A DNA stretch of 64,000 bases from Thioalkalicoccus limnaeus (GTDB taxonomy: Bacteria; Pseudomonadota; Gammaproteobacteria; Chromatiales; Chromatiaceae), in the NCBI RefSeq assembly GCF_041197575.1, contig NZ_JBDKXB010000014.1, positions 25,518 through 89,517 on the forward strand. Direction: 5' to 3'. Below are positions 16,466 through 24,973 of the stretch, one piece after another; the stretch's first letter is position 1; every line of letters starts with the position of its first letter. The position numbers and the translations under genes are program-made. The notes beneath the pieces were generated by a model. That model did not search any database. It was not told where the DNA came from and saw nothing but the letters and a program-made list of their open reading frames with translations.

Positions 16466-18475
16466 ATGAGCGCACGATGGCACATTCGACTCTTGGGCGA
16501 TTTCACGGTCGAGCGCGACGGCATACCGATCAGCCTGCCGACCCGCAAGGCTGCCGCACTCCTGGCCATCCTCGCAATGCCACCGGGGACATTGGTCACC
16601 CGCGAGCGTCTCGCCGACCTGCTCTGGTCGCGCAGCGCCGAGGCCCAGGCCCGGGGCAGTCTCCGCCAGGCCGTGGCACAGCTCCGCAAGGCGCTGGACG
16701 ATGAATCCGGTTCCCTGGTCGAGACCGTCGGACCGGGCCTTCGCCTCGCGTCGCGAGCCGTTGACGTGGATGCGGTGACCCTGGAACGGGCATTGGCGAC
16801 CGGGGCGCCGGCGGACCTGGAACTGGCCGGGCGCCTGTATCAGGGCGAGTTCCTCGCGGGACTGTCGATCGACGAAGGACCCTTCGAGGATTGGCGAGTA
16901 GCCGAAGCCGCCCGACTGCATCGTCGCCTGGTGCACGGCTTGCAGGCCTTGCTCGCACAGCATGTCGACCGGGGCGACCTGGAGGCGAGTCTCGATTTGG
17001 GCGAGCGCCTGGTGCGGCTGGACCCGCTCGCCGAGGAGACCTATCAGGCCTTGCTGCGCTTGCATCTCGGGCGCGGGGCGCCGGGCCCGGCGATGCGGGA
17101 GTACCAGCGCTGTCGCGCGGCCCTGGCGGCAGGTCTGGGTGTCGCGCCCTCGGCCGAGACGGAGGCGCTTCGGCGGGCGATTCGTGCCCGGCCGCCCGCC
17201 CACGAGGAAACCAAGGCCGGCGTCCTGCCAGTCATCGCGGTCCTGCCGTTCACCGATAAGGGCGAGGATGCGGAGCGCGGTTACTTCGCTCGGGAATTCA
17301 CCGCGGACGTCGTCTCGGCCCTCGCGCGTTTTCGGTCGTTCCGGGTGGTCGCGGCGCAATCCTCGTTCGCCGAAGCAGAGCTGCCGGCGAGCCCGCGCGA
17401 GATCGCGGATGCCCTGGGCGCTCGCTATCTGCTCCTGGGCCATCTGGCACGGGCGACGGACAGCGTCCGCTTGAGCACCGAGCTGCTGGATGTCCAAGCC
17501 GGCCATCTGGTCTGGTCCGATCACGACGAGGTCGCGACGACGCGGCTACCGGAGACGCGCGATGCGATCGCCCGCGGCGTGGCCGCGGCGCTGGCGGTCC
17601 GCATCGACGGTGATCTGCTGTGCCAGGCCATGCGCAAGCCGCTCGACAGCCTGGAAGTCTACGACTGCTGGCTGCGCGGGATGGCCCGCCTGCGCCAGGG
17701 GACGCCGGAGAGCTTGATCGAGGGTCGGTCACTGTTTCGCCGGGCACTCGAGCTCGACCCGGGCTTCGCCCGTGCCCACTCGGGTCTGTCACTCACCTAT
17801 TTCAACGACTGGAGCTGCAGCGCCTGGCAGCGCTGGCGTGACGACGAGCGCATGGCCTTCGAACACGCGCGCGACGGTGCCGCCCTGGACGCGACCGATC
17901 ATGTGACCCAATTCGTGCTCGGTCGGATCCTGCTGTATCGACGCGAGTTCGCGCGTGCCGAGCAGCACCTGGATCGCGCCGAGGCGCTGAACCCCAACGA
18001 TGCGGACACGCTGGCCCAATTGGCCATCGCCGATGCCTATATGGGTCACCCGGAGCGGGGCGCCGAGCGCATCGACCTGGCGATGCGCCTGAACCCCTAT
18101 CACGACGACTGGTACTTCGCCTGTGCGGTGTATCCCAACTTCATCGCCCGCCGGCTGGAGACGGCGATCGCATTCGGTCTCAAGGCGCCACACGCGGCCA
18201 CCGATGTGCCGGCCTACCTGGCCGCGGCCTGTGCCCACCTCGGACAGATGGACGCCGCCCGCCGCCATCTCGCCTCCTATCGGGAGATGTTCCGGCGCAA
18301 CATCATGCCGGGCCGCGAGCCGGCGACGGACGAGCCGATGCGCTGGCTGTTGCACGTCAACCCCTTCAGCCGAATCGAGGATGCCCAGTTTTGGGCCGAG
18401 GGGCTGGCCCGCGCTGGGCTGGTCATCCCGGATGATCTCTGGCGCGATTTCCCCCAGGGGCCTTGGCCCGACTGA
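16466..18475 (+). CDS. BTAD-type transcriptional activator with TPR sensor region
   Basis: This 669-residue protein starts with an OmpR-like winged helix (1-95: IRLLGDFTVERDGIPISLPTRKAAALLAIL). The bacterial transcriptional activation domain follows (about 98-240), with the ETYQALLRLHL and AMREYQRC helices, as in SARP/AfsR regulators. Residues about 255-370 contain an adenylate-cyclase-neighbour-like segment (VIAVLPFTDKG...GARYLLLGHLAR). The C-terminal 300 residues are TPR-like helices. It probably controls the convergent and adjacent DsrE/TPR/methyltransferase genes. No ATPase domain is present, unlike full AfsR. Confidence 0.87.
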   Translation: MSARWHIRLLGDFTVERDGIPISLPTRKAAALLAILAMPPGTLVTRERLADLLWSRSAEAQARGSLRQAVAQLRKALDDESGSLVETVGPGLRLASRAVDVDAVTLERALATGAPADLELAGRLYQGEFLAGLSIDEGPFEDWRVAEAARLHRRLVHGLQALLAQHVDRGDLEASLDLGERLVRLDPLAEETYQALLRLHLGRGAPGPAMREYQRCRAALAAGLGVAPSAETEALRRAIRARPPAHEETKAGVLPVIAVLPFTDKGEDAERGYFAREFTADVVSALARFRSFRVVAAQSSFAEAELPASPREIADALGARYLLLGHLARATDSVRLSTELLDVQAGHLVWSDHDEVATTRLPETRDAIARGVAAALAVRIDGDLLCQAMRKPLDSLEVYDCWLRGMARLRQGTPESLIEGRSLFRRALELDPGFARAHSGLSLTYFNDWSCSAWQRWRDDERMAFEHARDGAALDATDHVTQFVLGRILLYRREFARAEQHLDRAEALNPNDADTLAQLAIADAYMGHPERGAERIDLAMRLNPYHDDWYFACAVYPNFIARRLETAIAFGLKAPHAATDVPAYLAAACAHLGQMDAARRHLASYREMFRRNIMPGREPATDEPMRWLLHVNPFSRIEDAQFWAEGLARAGLVIPDDLWRDFPQGPWPD

Positions 18476-18515
18476 TGCGGATCCTATCGCCGCCGCTTGG
18501 ACCCAGGGGCGCGAC

Positions 18516-19055
18516 TCAGAAGTACTGGCAATGATCCGCCCGCGCGGCGATCGCCTGGAGAAAGACACCCGGATCCATGATCCCCTCGGCCTCGGGCAGG
18601 AGGTCAGCTTCGGCGACGTCGAACGTCATGGCGGCCAAACGACAGCCATGCAGCCGGACGTGACCGGTCGAGACCAGCAGCTTGAAGAAGTCATGGATCT
18701 CGAGCGGATCCCCGTCCCGTTGCAGCCTCTGCCTCAGCCAATCCTCGCGGTCGGCGTAACGCGGATCCATCCGCGACTGGCGCACGCCCTCGGTCGTGAG
18801 CAGGCGCACCGACCAGAGGACGAACAGAATATCGACCTCGACGCCCTTGCGCCCCATCTCCCAGGCGAAGGTCAGGGGTGTCAGGAGTCGGTCGAAGGCG
18901 TCATCGCGGATGACGATGGCCAGGCGTCGGAGGGCCGGTGTCGCATCCCGCTCGGGGCCCGCGACTCCCGCGGATGGAAGCATGGTGGACTTGGTGTCGC
19001 GGCCGAGGCTGGGCTGGCCCTGAATGTGTCGCGCTTGAATGCTTGTGGTGGACAT
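18516..19055 (-). CDS. DsrE-family protein, 179 aa
   Basis: After a 40-residue non-conserved N-terminus the protein has the DsrE/F-like alpha/beta fold: LRRLAIVIRDDAFDRLLTPLTFAWEMGRKGVEVDILF, then the GHVRLHGCRLAAMTFDV segment. A cysteine at about 138 could carry sulfur. GGAGG precedes the ATG at 19055. It lies 76 bases after the TPR gene on the same strand, so they are likely one operon. It is distinct from the DsrE2 at 7081-7560: it lacks the membrane stretch and the Cys arrangement. Confidence 0.8.
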   Translation of the reverse strand: MSTTSIQARHIQGQPSLGRDTKSTMLPSAGVAGPERDATPALRRLAIVIRDDAFDRLLTPLTFAWEMGRKGVEVDILFVLWSVRLLTTEGVRQSRMDPRYADREDWLRQRLQRDGDPLEIHDFFKLLVSTGHVRLHGCRLAAMTFDVAEADLLPEAEGIMDPGVFLQAIAARADHCQYF

Positions 19056-19131
19056 GATCTAACCTCCGGCCGCCGGGTGTCGCCGAGACCCCGGCGGCGC
19101 TTTGTGTGGAACAGAAAGCGAACGCAGCGCC

Positions 19132-20466
19132 TCAGGCCACCTGCCGCAAGGGCCGCTCGCCGGCCCTCGCCAAGAGGGCACGCGCACTCGCGCTCCCCGG
19201 CTTGAGGTCGATCCGTTCATTGATCAGCGCCCTTGCCAGGTCAAGCTGTCCATCGCGCAACGCGGCCTCGATCAAGGTCAGGTCGATCAGATCCCGCTGG
19301 GCATGGCTGCCGCCGAACCGATTGGCCCGATCCCGAACGGGGCGCAGTAAGCGAACCGTCTCGGCGAAATCGCCTGCGCCGAAGGCCTGGATGGCTCGGG
19401 TGACCGGAGCTCCCACCTCGCATACGAAGAAGCGGTTGTCGCCCGTGCCAGACAGGGCTTGGTGCTGCGCCGCGAGCAGGGTCCTGGCGGCTGTGGACCG
19501 CTGCGCACCCGCGAAGGCCATCATGGCGTGGGCATCGTTGAAGGCGTAGTTACCCGCGTCTGCGATCGGCTCCCAGCCATCCGCCACGGCGTGCCAGCGA
19601 TCCCCGACCGGGATGCCGCGAAGCGTCAGGCGCCACAGGAGCGCGGCGGCGTCGATCATGTCGAGCACGACCCGGGAGCGCGGGCCGTAGATGGGTCCGT
19701 CGAACAGCCGCAGGACCGCGTCGACCTCGCCCAACTCCAGGTAATAGAGCGCCAGGTGCCACCAGTTGTGCACCGCGAAGAAGTTGTCGACCGACCAGGC
19801 GTCTGAGTCGCTGCGCAGCCACTCGATGCCCTCGGTCGGGCGACCCTGCATCTCCATCACATGGGCCACGGCGTGCCAGGCCCAGGCATCATGGCGCTCC
19901 AGCTCGACGGCCCGACGGCCCGCGGCCTCCGCCCGCGCGTAGAGTCCGCTCTCCTCCAGCCCGAAGGCGTGCATCCCGATGACGGCGTGATAGCCGGGCA
20001 TCCCGGCCGACCAGGCCGGCAAGGCGCGGGCGATGCGGTCGCGCAGCCGGCGGGTCGAGCCGGTGTAGAAGTCCACCAGATGTCCAATCTGCAGCGCGAG
20101 GATGTCCGTCGGGTACTCGATCGTGAGGTCTTCCAGTACCCGGGAGGCCATCTGCCATTCACTGTCCACCAGATGTTGCACCGCGGCCAGATGAGCGCGC
20201 TCGCGTGCCGTGCTCGGTAGGGTCTGGGCCGCCTCCAGGTCCGCGCGGGCCACGGCAAATCCGTCGGGCTCTGTCCCCAGCAGATGCAGATAGGCATGGA
20301 GGACGTGGGCCAGGATGAATGCCGGACTCTGGCCCACCGTCTGCTCCGTCGTCGCCACCGGGTCACCCCGATAGCATTGAAACTCGTGGAGCGCCTGCTG
20401 ATAGAGATCGGCGGCGGCCGGGCCAGCACCGCTCATGGGTAGGTCAAGGGCGTCGTTGCGGGTCAT
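19132..20466 (-). CDS. TTC38-like TPR protein, 444 aa
   Basis: The start at 20466 has GGAGGA ahead of it; an upstream in-frame codon at 20508 lacks one. The soluble helical protein resembles the tetratricopeptide repeat protein 38 family. Hallmarks are HVLHAYLHLLGTEPDG (about 55-70), PGYHAVIGMHAFGLEE (about 155-170), and HDAWAWHAVAHVMEMQGRPTEGIEWL with HNWWHLALYYLELGE in the middle. The biochemical role of the family is unknown. It is the first gene of an operon with the DsrE-family gene and is divergent from the MddA-like gene. Confidence 0.8.
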   Translation of the reverse strand: MTRNDALDLPMSGAGPAAADLYQQALHEFQCYRGDPVATTEQTVGQSPAFILAHVLHAYLHLLGTEPDGFAVARADLEAAQTLPSTARERAHLAAVQHLVDSEWQMASRVLEDLTIEYPTDILALQIGHLVDFYTGSTRRLRDRIARALPAWSAGMPGYHAVIGMHAFGLEESGLYARAEAAGRRAVELERHDAWAWHAVAHVMEMQGRPTEGIEWLRSDSDAWSVDNFFAVHNWWHLALYYLELGEVDAVLRLFDGPIYGPRSRVVLDMIDAAALLWRLTLRGIPVGDRWHAVADGWEPIADAGNYAFNDAHAMMAFAGAQRSTAARTLLAAQHQALSGTGDNRFFVCEVGAPVTRAIQAFGAGDFAETVRLLRPVRDRANRFGGSHAQRDLIDLTLIEAALRDGQLDLARALINERIDLKPGSASARALLARAGERPLRQVA

Positions 20467-20505
20467 CGCGATTCCTCCTCGCTCGGGTGTGTCTGTAGCT
20501 TGACC

Positions 20506-20523
20506 CACCGGAGTGCTCCGGTG
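20506..20523. promoter_or_regulatory. 18-bp palindrome, candidate operator in a divergent promoter region
   Basis: CACCGGAG and CTCCGGTG form perfect 8-bp arms around TG, 40 bases upstream of the TTC38-like gene, flanked on each side by TTGAC. The 312-base spacer 20467-20778 between the divergent genes has no gene, so this is the best candidate site for a shared regulator, perhaps the BTAD protein. Confidence 0.45.
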
Positions 20524-20778
20524 TTGACATCAGCCTACCCCGCGCCCGCTATTTGGCCGTGAAACTGGCGTGAAAGATGAGGGAAAAACAGCGATGAAGC
20601 GTCCGAAACCCTCCGATAACAAAGGCGCCACCAGCGGGTAGCCGGCGCGTTACATCAAGGGTCCAGACTCATCGGCAACCGGATCGGAAATGACGGCTCG
20701 CCACTCGATCCGGGAGACCCCAGACCACCAGGCCCCATCGACGTGGGGTCCTGGGCCGACAAATCGGAGGAGACCCTC

Positions 20779-21552
20779 ATGTTCAAGCGTACGACGGTGT
20801 TGATCTACGGCGTCCTGAGCTACGTCGTGTTCTTTGCCACCTTTCTCTATGCCATCGGCTTCATCGGCAACTTCCTGGTGCCCAAATCGATCGACTCGCC
20901 TGCGGAGGCGCCGCTGTGGTTCGCCATGCTGGTCAACAGCCTGCTACTCGGTATCTTTGCCGTGCAGCACAGCGTCATGGCCCGCCCGGCCTTCAAGCGC
21001 TGGATCACCCGCTTCATCCCGCCGGCGGCAGAGCGCAGCACCTACACCCTCACGGCCAGCCTGCTGCTGATCGCGGTGTTCATCGGGTGGCAGCCGATGG
21101 GCGGGGTCATCTGGAACGTGACCGATCCGGTCGGTCAGGCCGTGCTCTACGGTCTTTACGCCTTCGGTTGGACGCTCGTGCTGATCGCGACCTTCCTGAT
21201 CAACCACTTCGACCTGTTCGGCCTGCGCCAGGTATGGCTCGAGTTCACCGGCCGGCACTACACGCCGCTGCGCTTCAAGACGCCGGGGCCCTATCGGTTG
21301 GTGCGTCACCCGCTCTATGTCGGCTGGCTCTTCGTCTTCTGGGCGACCCCGACCATGACGGCGGCCCACCTGCTGTTCGCACTGCTGACCACGGGCTACA
21401 TCCTGATCGGCATCCGCCTGGAGGAGCGCGACCTGCTCAAGGCACACCCCGAGTACGCCGGCTATCGCAGGCATGTGCCCATGCTGATCCCCCGCCTCGG
21501 CGGCCAGGGTCGTGGCGGCCGCCGGGTTACGCCGGCTGGCAACGAAAGCTGA
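20779..21552 (+). CDS. MddA-like thiol S-methyltransferase, integral membrane
   Basis: This 257-residue membrane protein starts at ATG 20779 behind GGAGGA. It has five or so hydrophobic segments. It carries the NnrU/isoprenylcysteine methyltransferase-type C-terminus: PGPYRLVRHPLYVGWLF (about 173-189), then LEERDLLKAHPEYAGYRRHVPMLIP. Together with the AVQHSVMARPAFKRW segment these match methanethiol S-methyltransferase MddA, which methylates methanethiol to dimethyl sulfide with SAM. Other ICMT-like substrates cannot be excluded. It precedes a SAM methyltransferase gene, with a 112-base gap. Confidence 0.82.
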   Translation: MFKRTTVLIYGVLSYVVFFATFLYAIGFIGNFLVPKSIDSPAEAPLWFAMLVNSLLLGIFAVQHSVMARPAFKRWITRFIPPAAERSTYTLTASLLLIAVFIGWQPMGGVIWNVTDPVGQAVLYGLYAFGWTLVLIATFLINHFDLFGLRQVWLEFTGRHYTPLRFKTPGPYRLVRHPLYVGWLFVFWATPTMTAAHLLFALLTTGYILIGIRLEERDLLKAHPEYAGYRRHVPMLIPRLGGQGRGGRRVTPAGNES

Positions 21553-21664
21553 GCCATCCCAGCGTCCCGGTCGGCGGACATTCCGCCGCCGGCCGGAACC
21601 ACCAATAGAAGACTGACTGGACCATCCAACCGTTCATCGACCCGAACCCTGAGGAGCAATCACC

Positions 21665-22459
21665 ATGGCCGTCATGAGCCCCATCGATTTCGACGCCGAA
21701 TATCTTCGTCACAAGGTCCGCGAGACCTACGACCAGGTCGCCCGCGACCCCCATGCGACCTACCACTTCCACCGCGGTCCCGACTATGCCCGCGAGTACC
21801 TGGGCTATGACCCCGAGGAGCTGGCCGCGCTGCCGCCGATCTCCGTGGACCGCTTTGCCGGCGTCGGCAACCCCTTCGCCGCCGGCGACATCTACCGCGG
21901 CGAGACGATTCTCGATCACGCCTGCGGTGCCGGGACGGATCTGCTGATCGCGGCCCGTCGTGCCGGCCCCGAGGGCCGGGCCATCGGGGTCGACATGACC
22001 CCCATGATGCGCGAGTGCGCCCAGCTCGGGGCGCAGCTCGCCGGGCTCGCCGATCGGGTCGAGATCCGCGACGGACGCTACGAGGCCCTGCCGGTGCCGG
22101 ATGCCAGCATCGATGTCGTCCTCTCCAACGGCGTGGTCAACCTGGCCCCGGACAAGACCCAGGTGTTCCGTGAGATTCATCGGGTGCTCAAGCCGGGTGG
22201 TCGCCTCTATCTCGCCGACGTGGTCGTGGCCCGCGAGCTAACCCTGGATGCGCGCACCAATCCGGACCTGTGGGCCGCCTGCATCGCCGGTGCCTTGGTC
22301 GAGGACGAACTCCCCGCCCTGGCCAAATCCGTCGGGCTGCGTCGCGGTCGGCTGGTCGGCTGCTACGACTGCTTCCGCAACACCAGCGCAGCCGACAAGG
22401 TCGCCAAGGACCTCGAGGTCCACGGCGTGACCTTCTTCGCCATCAAAGGTGCGAATTAG
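21665..22459 (+). CDS. ArsM-like class I SAM-dependent methyltransferase
   Basis: This 264-residue Rossmann methyltransferase has motif I LDHACGAGTD at 83-92, the post-motif GVDMTPMM at 108-115 and LPVPDASIDVVLSNGVVNLAPDK at 142-164. The layout follows arsenite methyltransferases. However, the N-terminal arsenic-binding Cys of the usual GCGNP loop is Val here (AGVGNP, 65-70). Cys206, and Cys233/Cys236 in VGCYDCF, remain. It may therefore methylate another thiophilic substrate (Se, Te, a thiol) rather than arsenite. GAGGAG precedes the start. It is paired with the MddA-like gene. Confidence 0.82.
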   Translation: MAVMSPIDFDAEYLRHKVRETYDQVARDPHATYHFHRGPDYAREYLGYDPEELAALPPISVDRFAGVGNPFAAGDIYRGETILDHACGAGTDLLIAARRAGPEGRAIGVDMTPMMRECAQLGAQLAGLADRVEIRDGRYEALPVPDASIDVVLSNGVVNLAPDKTQVFREIHRVLKPGGRLYLADVVVARELTLDARTNPDLWAACIAGALVEDELPALAKSVGLRRGRLVGCYDCFRNTSAADKVAKDLEVHGVTFFAIKGAN

Positions 22460-22464
22460 TCACC

Positions 22465-22483
22465 CCCCCGGCCGTGCCGGGGG
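22465..22483 (+). terminator. GC-rich hairpin after the methyltransferase genes
   Basis: CCCCCGGC and GCCGGGGG form an 8-bp stem with a three-base loop, six bases after the stop codon. There is no T-run, so termination is plausible but not certain. Confidence 0.5.
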
Positions 22484-22581
22484 CCCGTTCATCGTCCCGC
22501 GCGCGGCGCCCGGGATCGCGGGCGGGCCAGAACCCGGGCATCGCCGCGGCGACAGGCACCTCTTCCCGAGCCGACAGCATG

Positions 22582-22862
22582 AGTCGCTCCGTCTCTCGGT
22601 CCGGCAGTACGCTCGCATCGTGAAGCGATGGGTGGGCCGGATCGGTGCCAATCATCAGGAGTGCGGGAGCCATTCTCTGCGCCGGACCAAAGCGACACGG
22701 GTTCCTCCAGCGTACGAGGAACTTGCCGGCCATGATGAGAAAAAGGCAGTGGATCGCGGATTAGGGAGAGACACAACAGGCCACCGAAAGTTGGGGGGCA
22801 CCGTCCGGTCCCTTGGCATGAGGCGGATGACGCGCTGGAAATAGCAGAACGCACCGACGGAG
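22582..22862 (+). pseudogene. Decayed tyrosine recombinase (integrase) C-terminal fragment
   Basis: The plus strand encodes LSVRQYARIVKRWVGRIG, then GSHSLRRTKAT, which is the catalytic HxLRR box, then after a scrambled stretch GHRKLGGTVRSLG. A +1 shift then recovers EADDALEIAERT. These are successive blocks of the integrase family ending GHTKLESTVRYLGIEVDDALEI. The middle block is missing and at least one frameshift is present, so the gene is dead. Confidence 0.7.
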
Positions 22863-22979
22863 GGCAGGCAAAACGGACCTGATATTGGCCGCCTCTGGGC
22901 CTCGAACCTCTTCTGTCGGCCTCCGTTCGAACACCGCCGCTTTAACGGACTGCGTCATCAGCAATTTACTCCCGGCACG

Positions 22980-23381
22980 CTATACAGCACCCGCCTGCTT
23001 GTTCCGTTGTTCACCGCTATCCACGAGTATAGTGGCTTCCCGTTGGTCCAGTTTCTCGAGACTGACGGGCGCCAGGGGACTCAACCACCAAGCCAAGACA
23101 AGGACGAACAAGCCCGTCCCGCCGCTGGCGCGCACCGCCAAGTTACCGAAACGGGATTCGAGCCCCTCGATATTCAGCCCGATCTCGCCACTCAGAAACC
23201 AGCCGAACAGCCCGGCCAGCAAGGCGGCGAAGAGCGCCAGGATGCGGTGCTTGTATTCTGGGAGCGGGTCCGGGGCGAAGACGAACACGGCGACCAGGAA
23301 GGCCAGCAGCAGGCCGCCGAAGATCCAGCTGCCGAGGGACTGCGAGACGGCTCGCGCCTTCTTGGGAGAGCTTCGAGGCAT
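22980..23381 (-). CDS. Small membrane protein of unknown function, 133 aa
   Basis: The start is placed at the ATG at 23381 (MPRSSPKKARAVSQ), with a basic N-terminus. Hydrophobic segments are near residues 20-36, 46-65 and 95-115. The sequence LSGEIGLNIEGLESRFGN separates the last two and places a short amphipathic strand outside the membrane. The general layout resembles the small membrane protein at 63480-63827 (three segments with a GxIxxxGLxxxF stretch before the last). The ribosome site is weak. The function is unknown. Confidence 0.6.
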   Translation of the reverse strand: MPRSSPKKARAVSQSLGSWIFGGLLLAFLVAVFVFAPDPLPEYKHRILALFAALLAGLFGWFLSGEIGLNIEGLESRFGNLAVRASGGTGLFVLVLAWWLSPLAPVSLEKLDQREATILVDSGEQRNKQAGAV

Positions 23382-24308
23382 GGGTGGCCATTCCTGTGCG
23401 GTCAGAGGGCGATGCTCATCTGGGCCTTCTCTTGGTTCAGGGGCGCAATCCCCCCTCCCGCGCATCGAACACATTGACTTCTAAGTTGAGCGGCGCTGTA
23501 TCTCGTCCAGGCGCCGCCGGCCGATCTTGGGACTTCAGAGCCGGCTTGATACGATGGAGCATTGGGGCTCCTACCCGCCAAGCAAGGGGGGACGTGGGGC
23601 TGGGCAACCGCGACGTCCACGATGCGGCGCATGACCGACGTGACCGGTGAGATCAAGCGCCAAGCCCTGGTCGAGCAGGTGGTCGATAACCAGACCATGC
23701 GGATGCTGGCGCCCCAGGTCACGCAGGCGGCCAACGACTGACAGCGAGCCACCCCGATGCCGAATCGGGGCGGGCGCGGCCCGCGGGTCGACACGTCAAC
23801 CCGGGGATCCTTGAACAGCGCCTGCACTTGGGCAGTGGTGCGCGCAACCCGGACGAGATCGGCCGTGACGTCCCCCGGGGACGAGACGAACAACCTGGCC
23901 CGTCTATGGGTGTTCACCTCGCCGGACTCAGGGACTCACACGGCAACGACGGCCCCGCCGTGTTCAGCGTCGACGGCGCGGATTCCAGGGGTGTGTCAGC
24001 ACGCTGTCGCCGCGGGTGCGCCGTGTTTCGCTGATCCGATCCTCCTGCACTCACCCAGCCGGGATGTCCGACATGACCAGCCGTAACTGCGCCAGAGATG
24101 GTGAGTTGTCGCTCCTGGGACGCAACCGTCACCGAGCCTGACCAGCGCGGTGATCGCTCCAAAGGGCCGATGAAGGTGGTTCACTGAAGCCGTCCCCAAG
24201 CCACGCGCCGCTGCCGGTCCTTCCCAGCCAGACCCAGTATCCTATCGGCTCCAGGCATTCACACGGGACCGAAGCTTGGCCCGTTAAGGCGGTGGGATTC
24301 GGCCGCCC
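23382..24308. other. Gene-poor stretch within the accessory region
   Basis: Apart from the DUF4062 relic, no gene is supported here. A short plus-strand frame at 23617-23742 (VTGEIKRQALVEQVVDNQTM) looks coding-like but has no start site or recognised family. It may be a gene tail left by rearrangement. Confidence 0.35.
23800..23917 (-). pseudogene. DUF4062 N-terminal relic
   Basis: From GTG 23917 the minus strand reads NTHRRARLFVSSPGDVTADL, then VRVARTTAQVQALFKDP. FVSSPGDV is the first strand and loop of DUF4062, as in the large protein at 49824. After about 38 residues family similarity ends, so only the start of the domain remains. Confidence 0.45.
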
Positions 24309-24821
24309 TCAGCCCCCGACCTCAGCGCCATCGTCGGCGGGTCCAAGGTCAAGGACGGCCGCGCCAAGATCGATCCGACCGGAGCGGAGGATCCGCGCCG
24401 TCACGCCACCATGGCCTCGCATCGCGTTGTAGCCTCCAGCGCCCAAGACCTCCTCCATCCGCGAGCAGGGATGACACAGGCCGGAGCCCTCGAGCACCGC
24501 CTCGCCGATCTGGAAGCGCCGACCCTTAAGCGCCAGCAGGTTGATCCCGGACACCACAAGGTTGCGGCGCAGTTCCTCGGGCGCGGGCGCGGCACGGCCC
24601 AGCAGGGCGCCGATCACCGCCAGGTGCTCGGCCTGGATCAAGGTGACTTGGCGCGCGCCGTGGCAGCGTGTGTGGTAGTGATCACCCTCGAGACCCTGGC
24701 CGGCGAGGGCGATAACGGTCCTTAGCGCCTGCACGGGTGCACGGCGCTGCGGGCGGATGCCGATCCAGTCGACACGTCCGGCGCGTGGGAAAGTCGACAG
24801 CAGGGTTCGGATGTCTGGCAT
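24309..24821 (-). CDS. MOSC domain protein
   Basis: This 170-residue stand-alone MOSC domain starts at ATG 24821. GQGLEGDHYH is at 41-50, QVTLIQAEHL at 58-67, RRNLVVSGINL at 85-95, and the conserved cysteine loop GSGLCHPCSRME has Cys116 and Cys119. MOSC proteins bind molybdenum cofactor sulfur or act as Moco-dependent N-hydroxylated-compound reductases. The partner is unknown. It is divergent from dinB. Confidence 0.88.
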   Translation of the reverse strand: MPDIRTLLSTFPRAGRVDWIGIRPQRRAPVQALRTVIALAGQGLEGDHYHTRCHGARQVTLIQAEHLAVIGALLGRAAPAPEELRRNLVVSGINLLALKGRRFQIGEAVLEGSGLCHPCSRMEEVLGAGGYNAMRGHGGVTARILRSGRIDLGAAVLDLGPADDGAEVGG

Positions 24822-24973
24822 AGGATGCGGATAAGCCGGTGGCAAGGCGGATCGATCGGCCCGAGCGGGTCTTGCCCTGTTTGCGTGTCCTTCGGTGACG
24901 CCGTTGTTCTCGGCATCCGGGAGGGTATGGTGTCTCGCCACATGACTGACAACGCCCCGAGGTCGATCGAACC

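Noticed and set aside
20524..20555. TTGACA with TATTTG as a sigma-70 promoter
   Set aside because: The spacer is 20 bases and the -10 is poor; only the neighbouring palindrome was kept.
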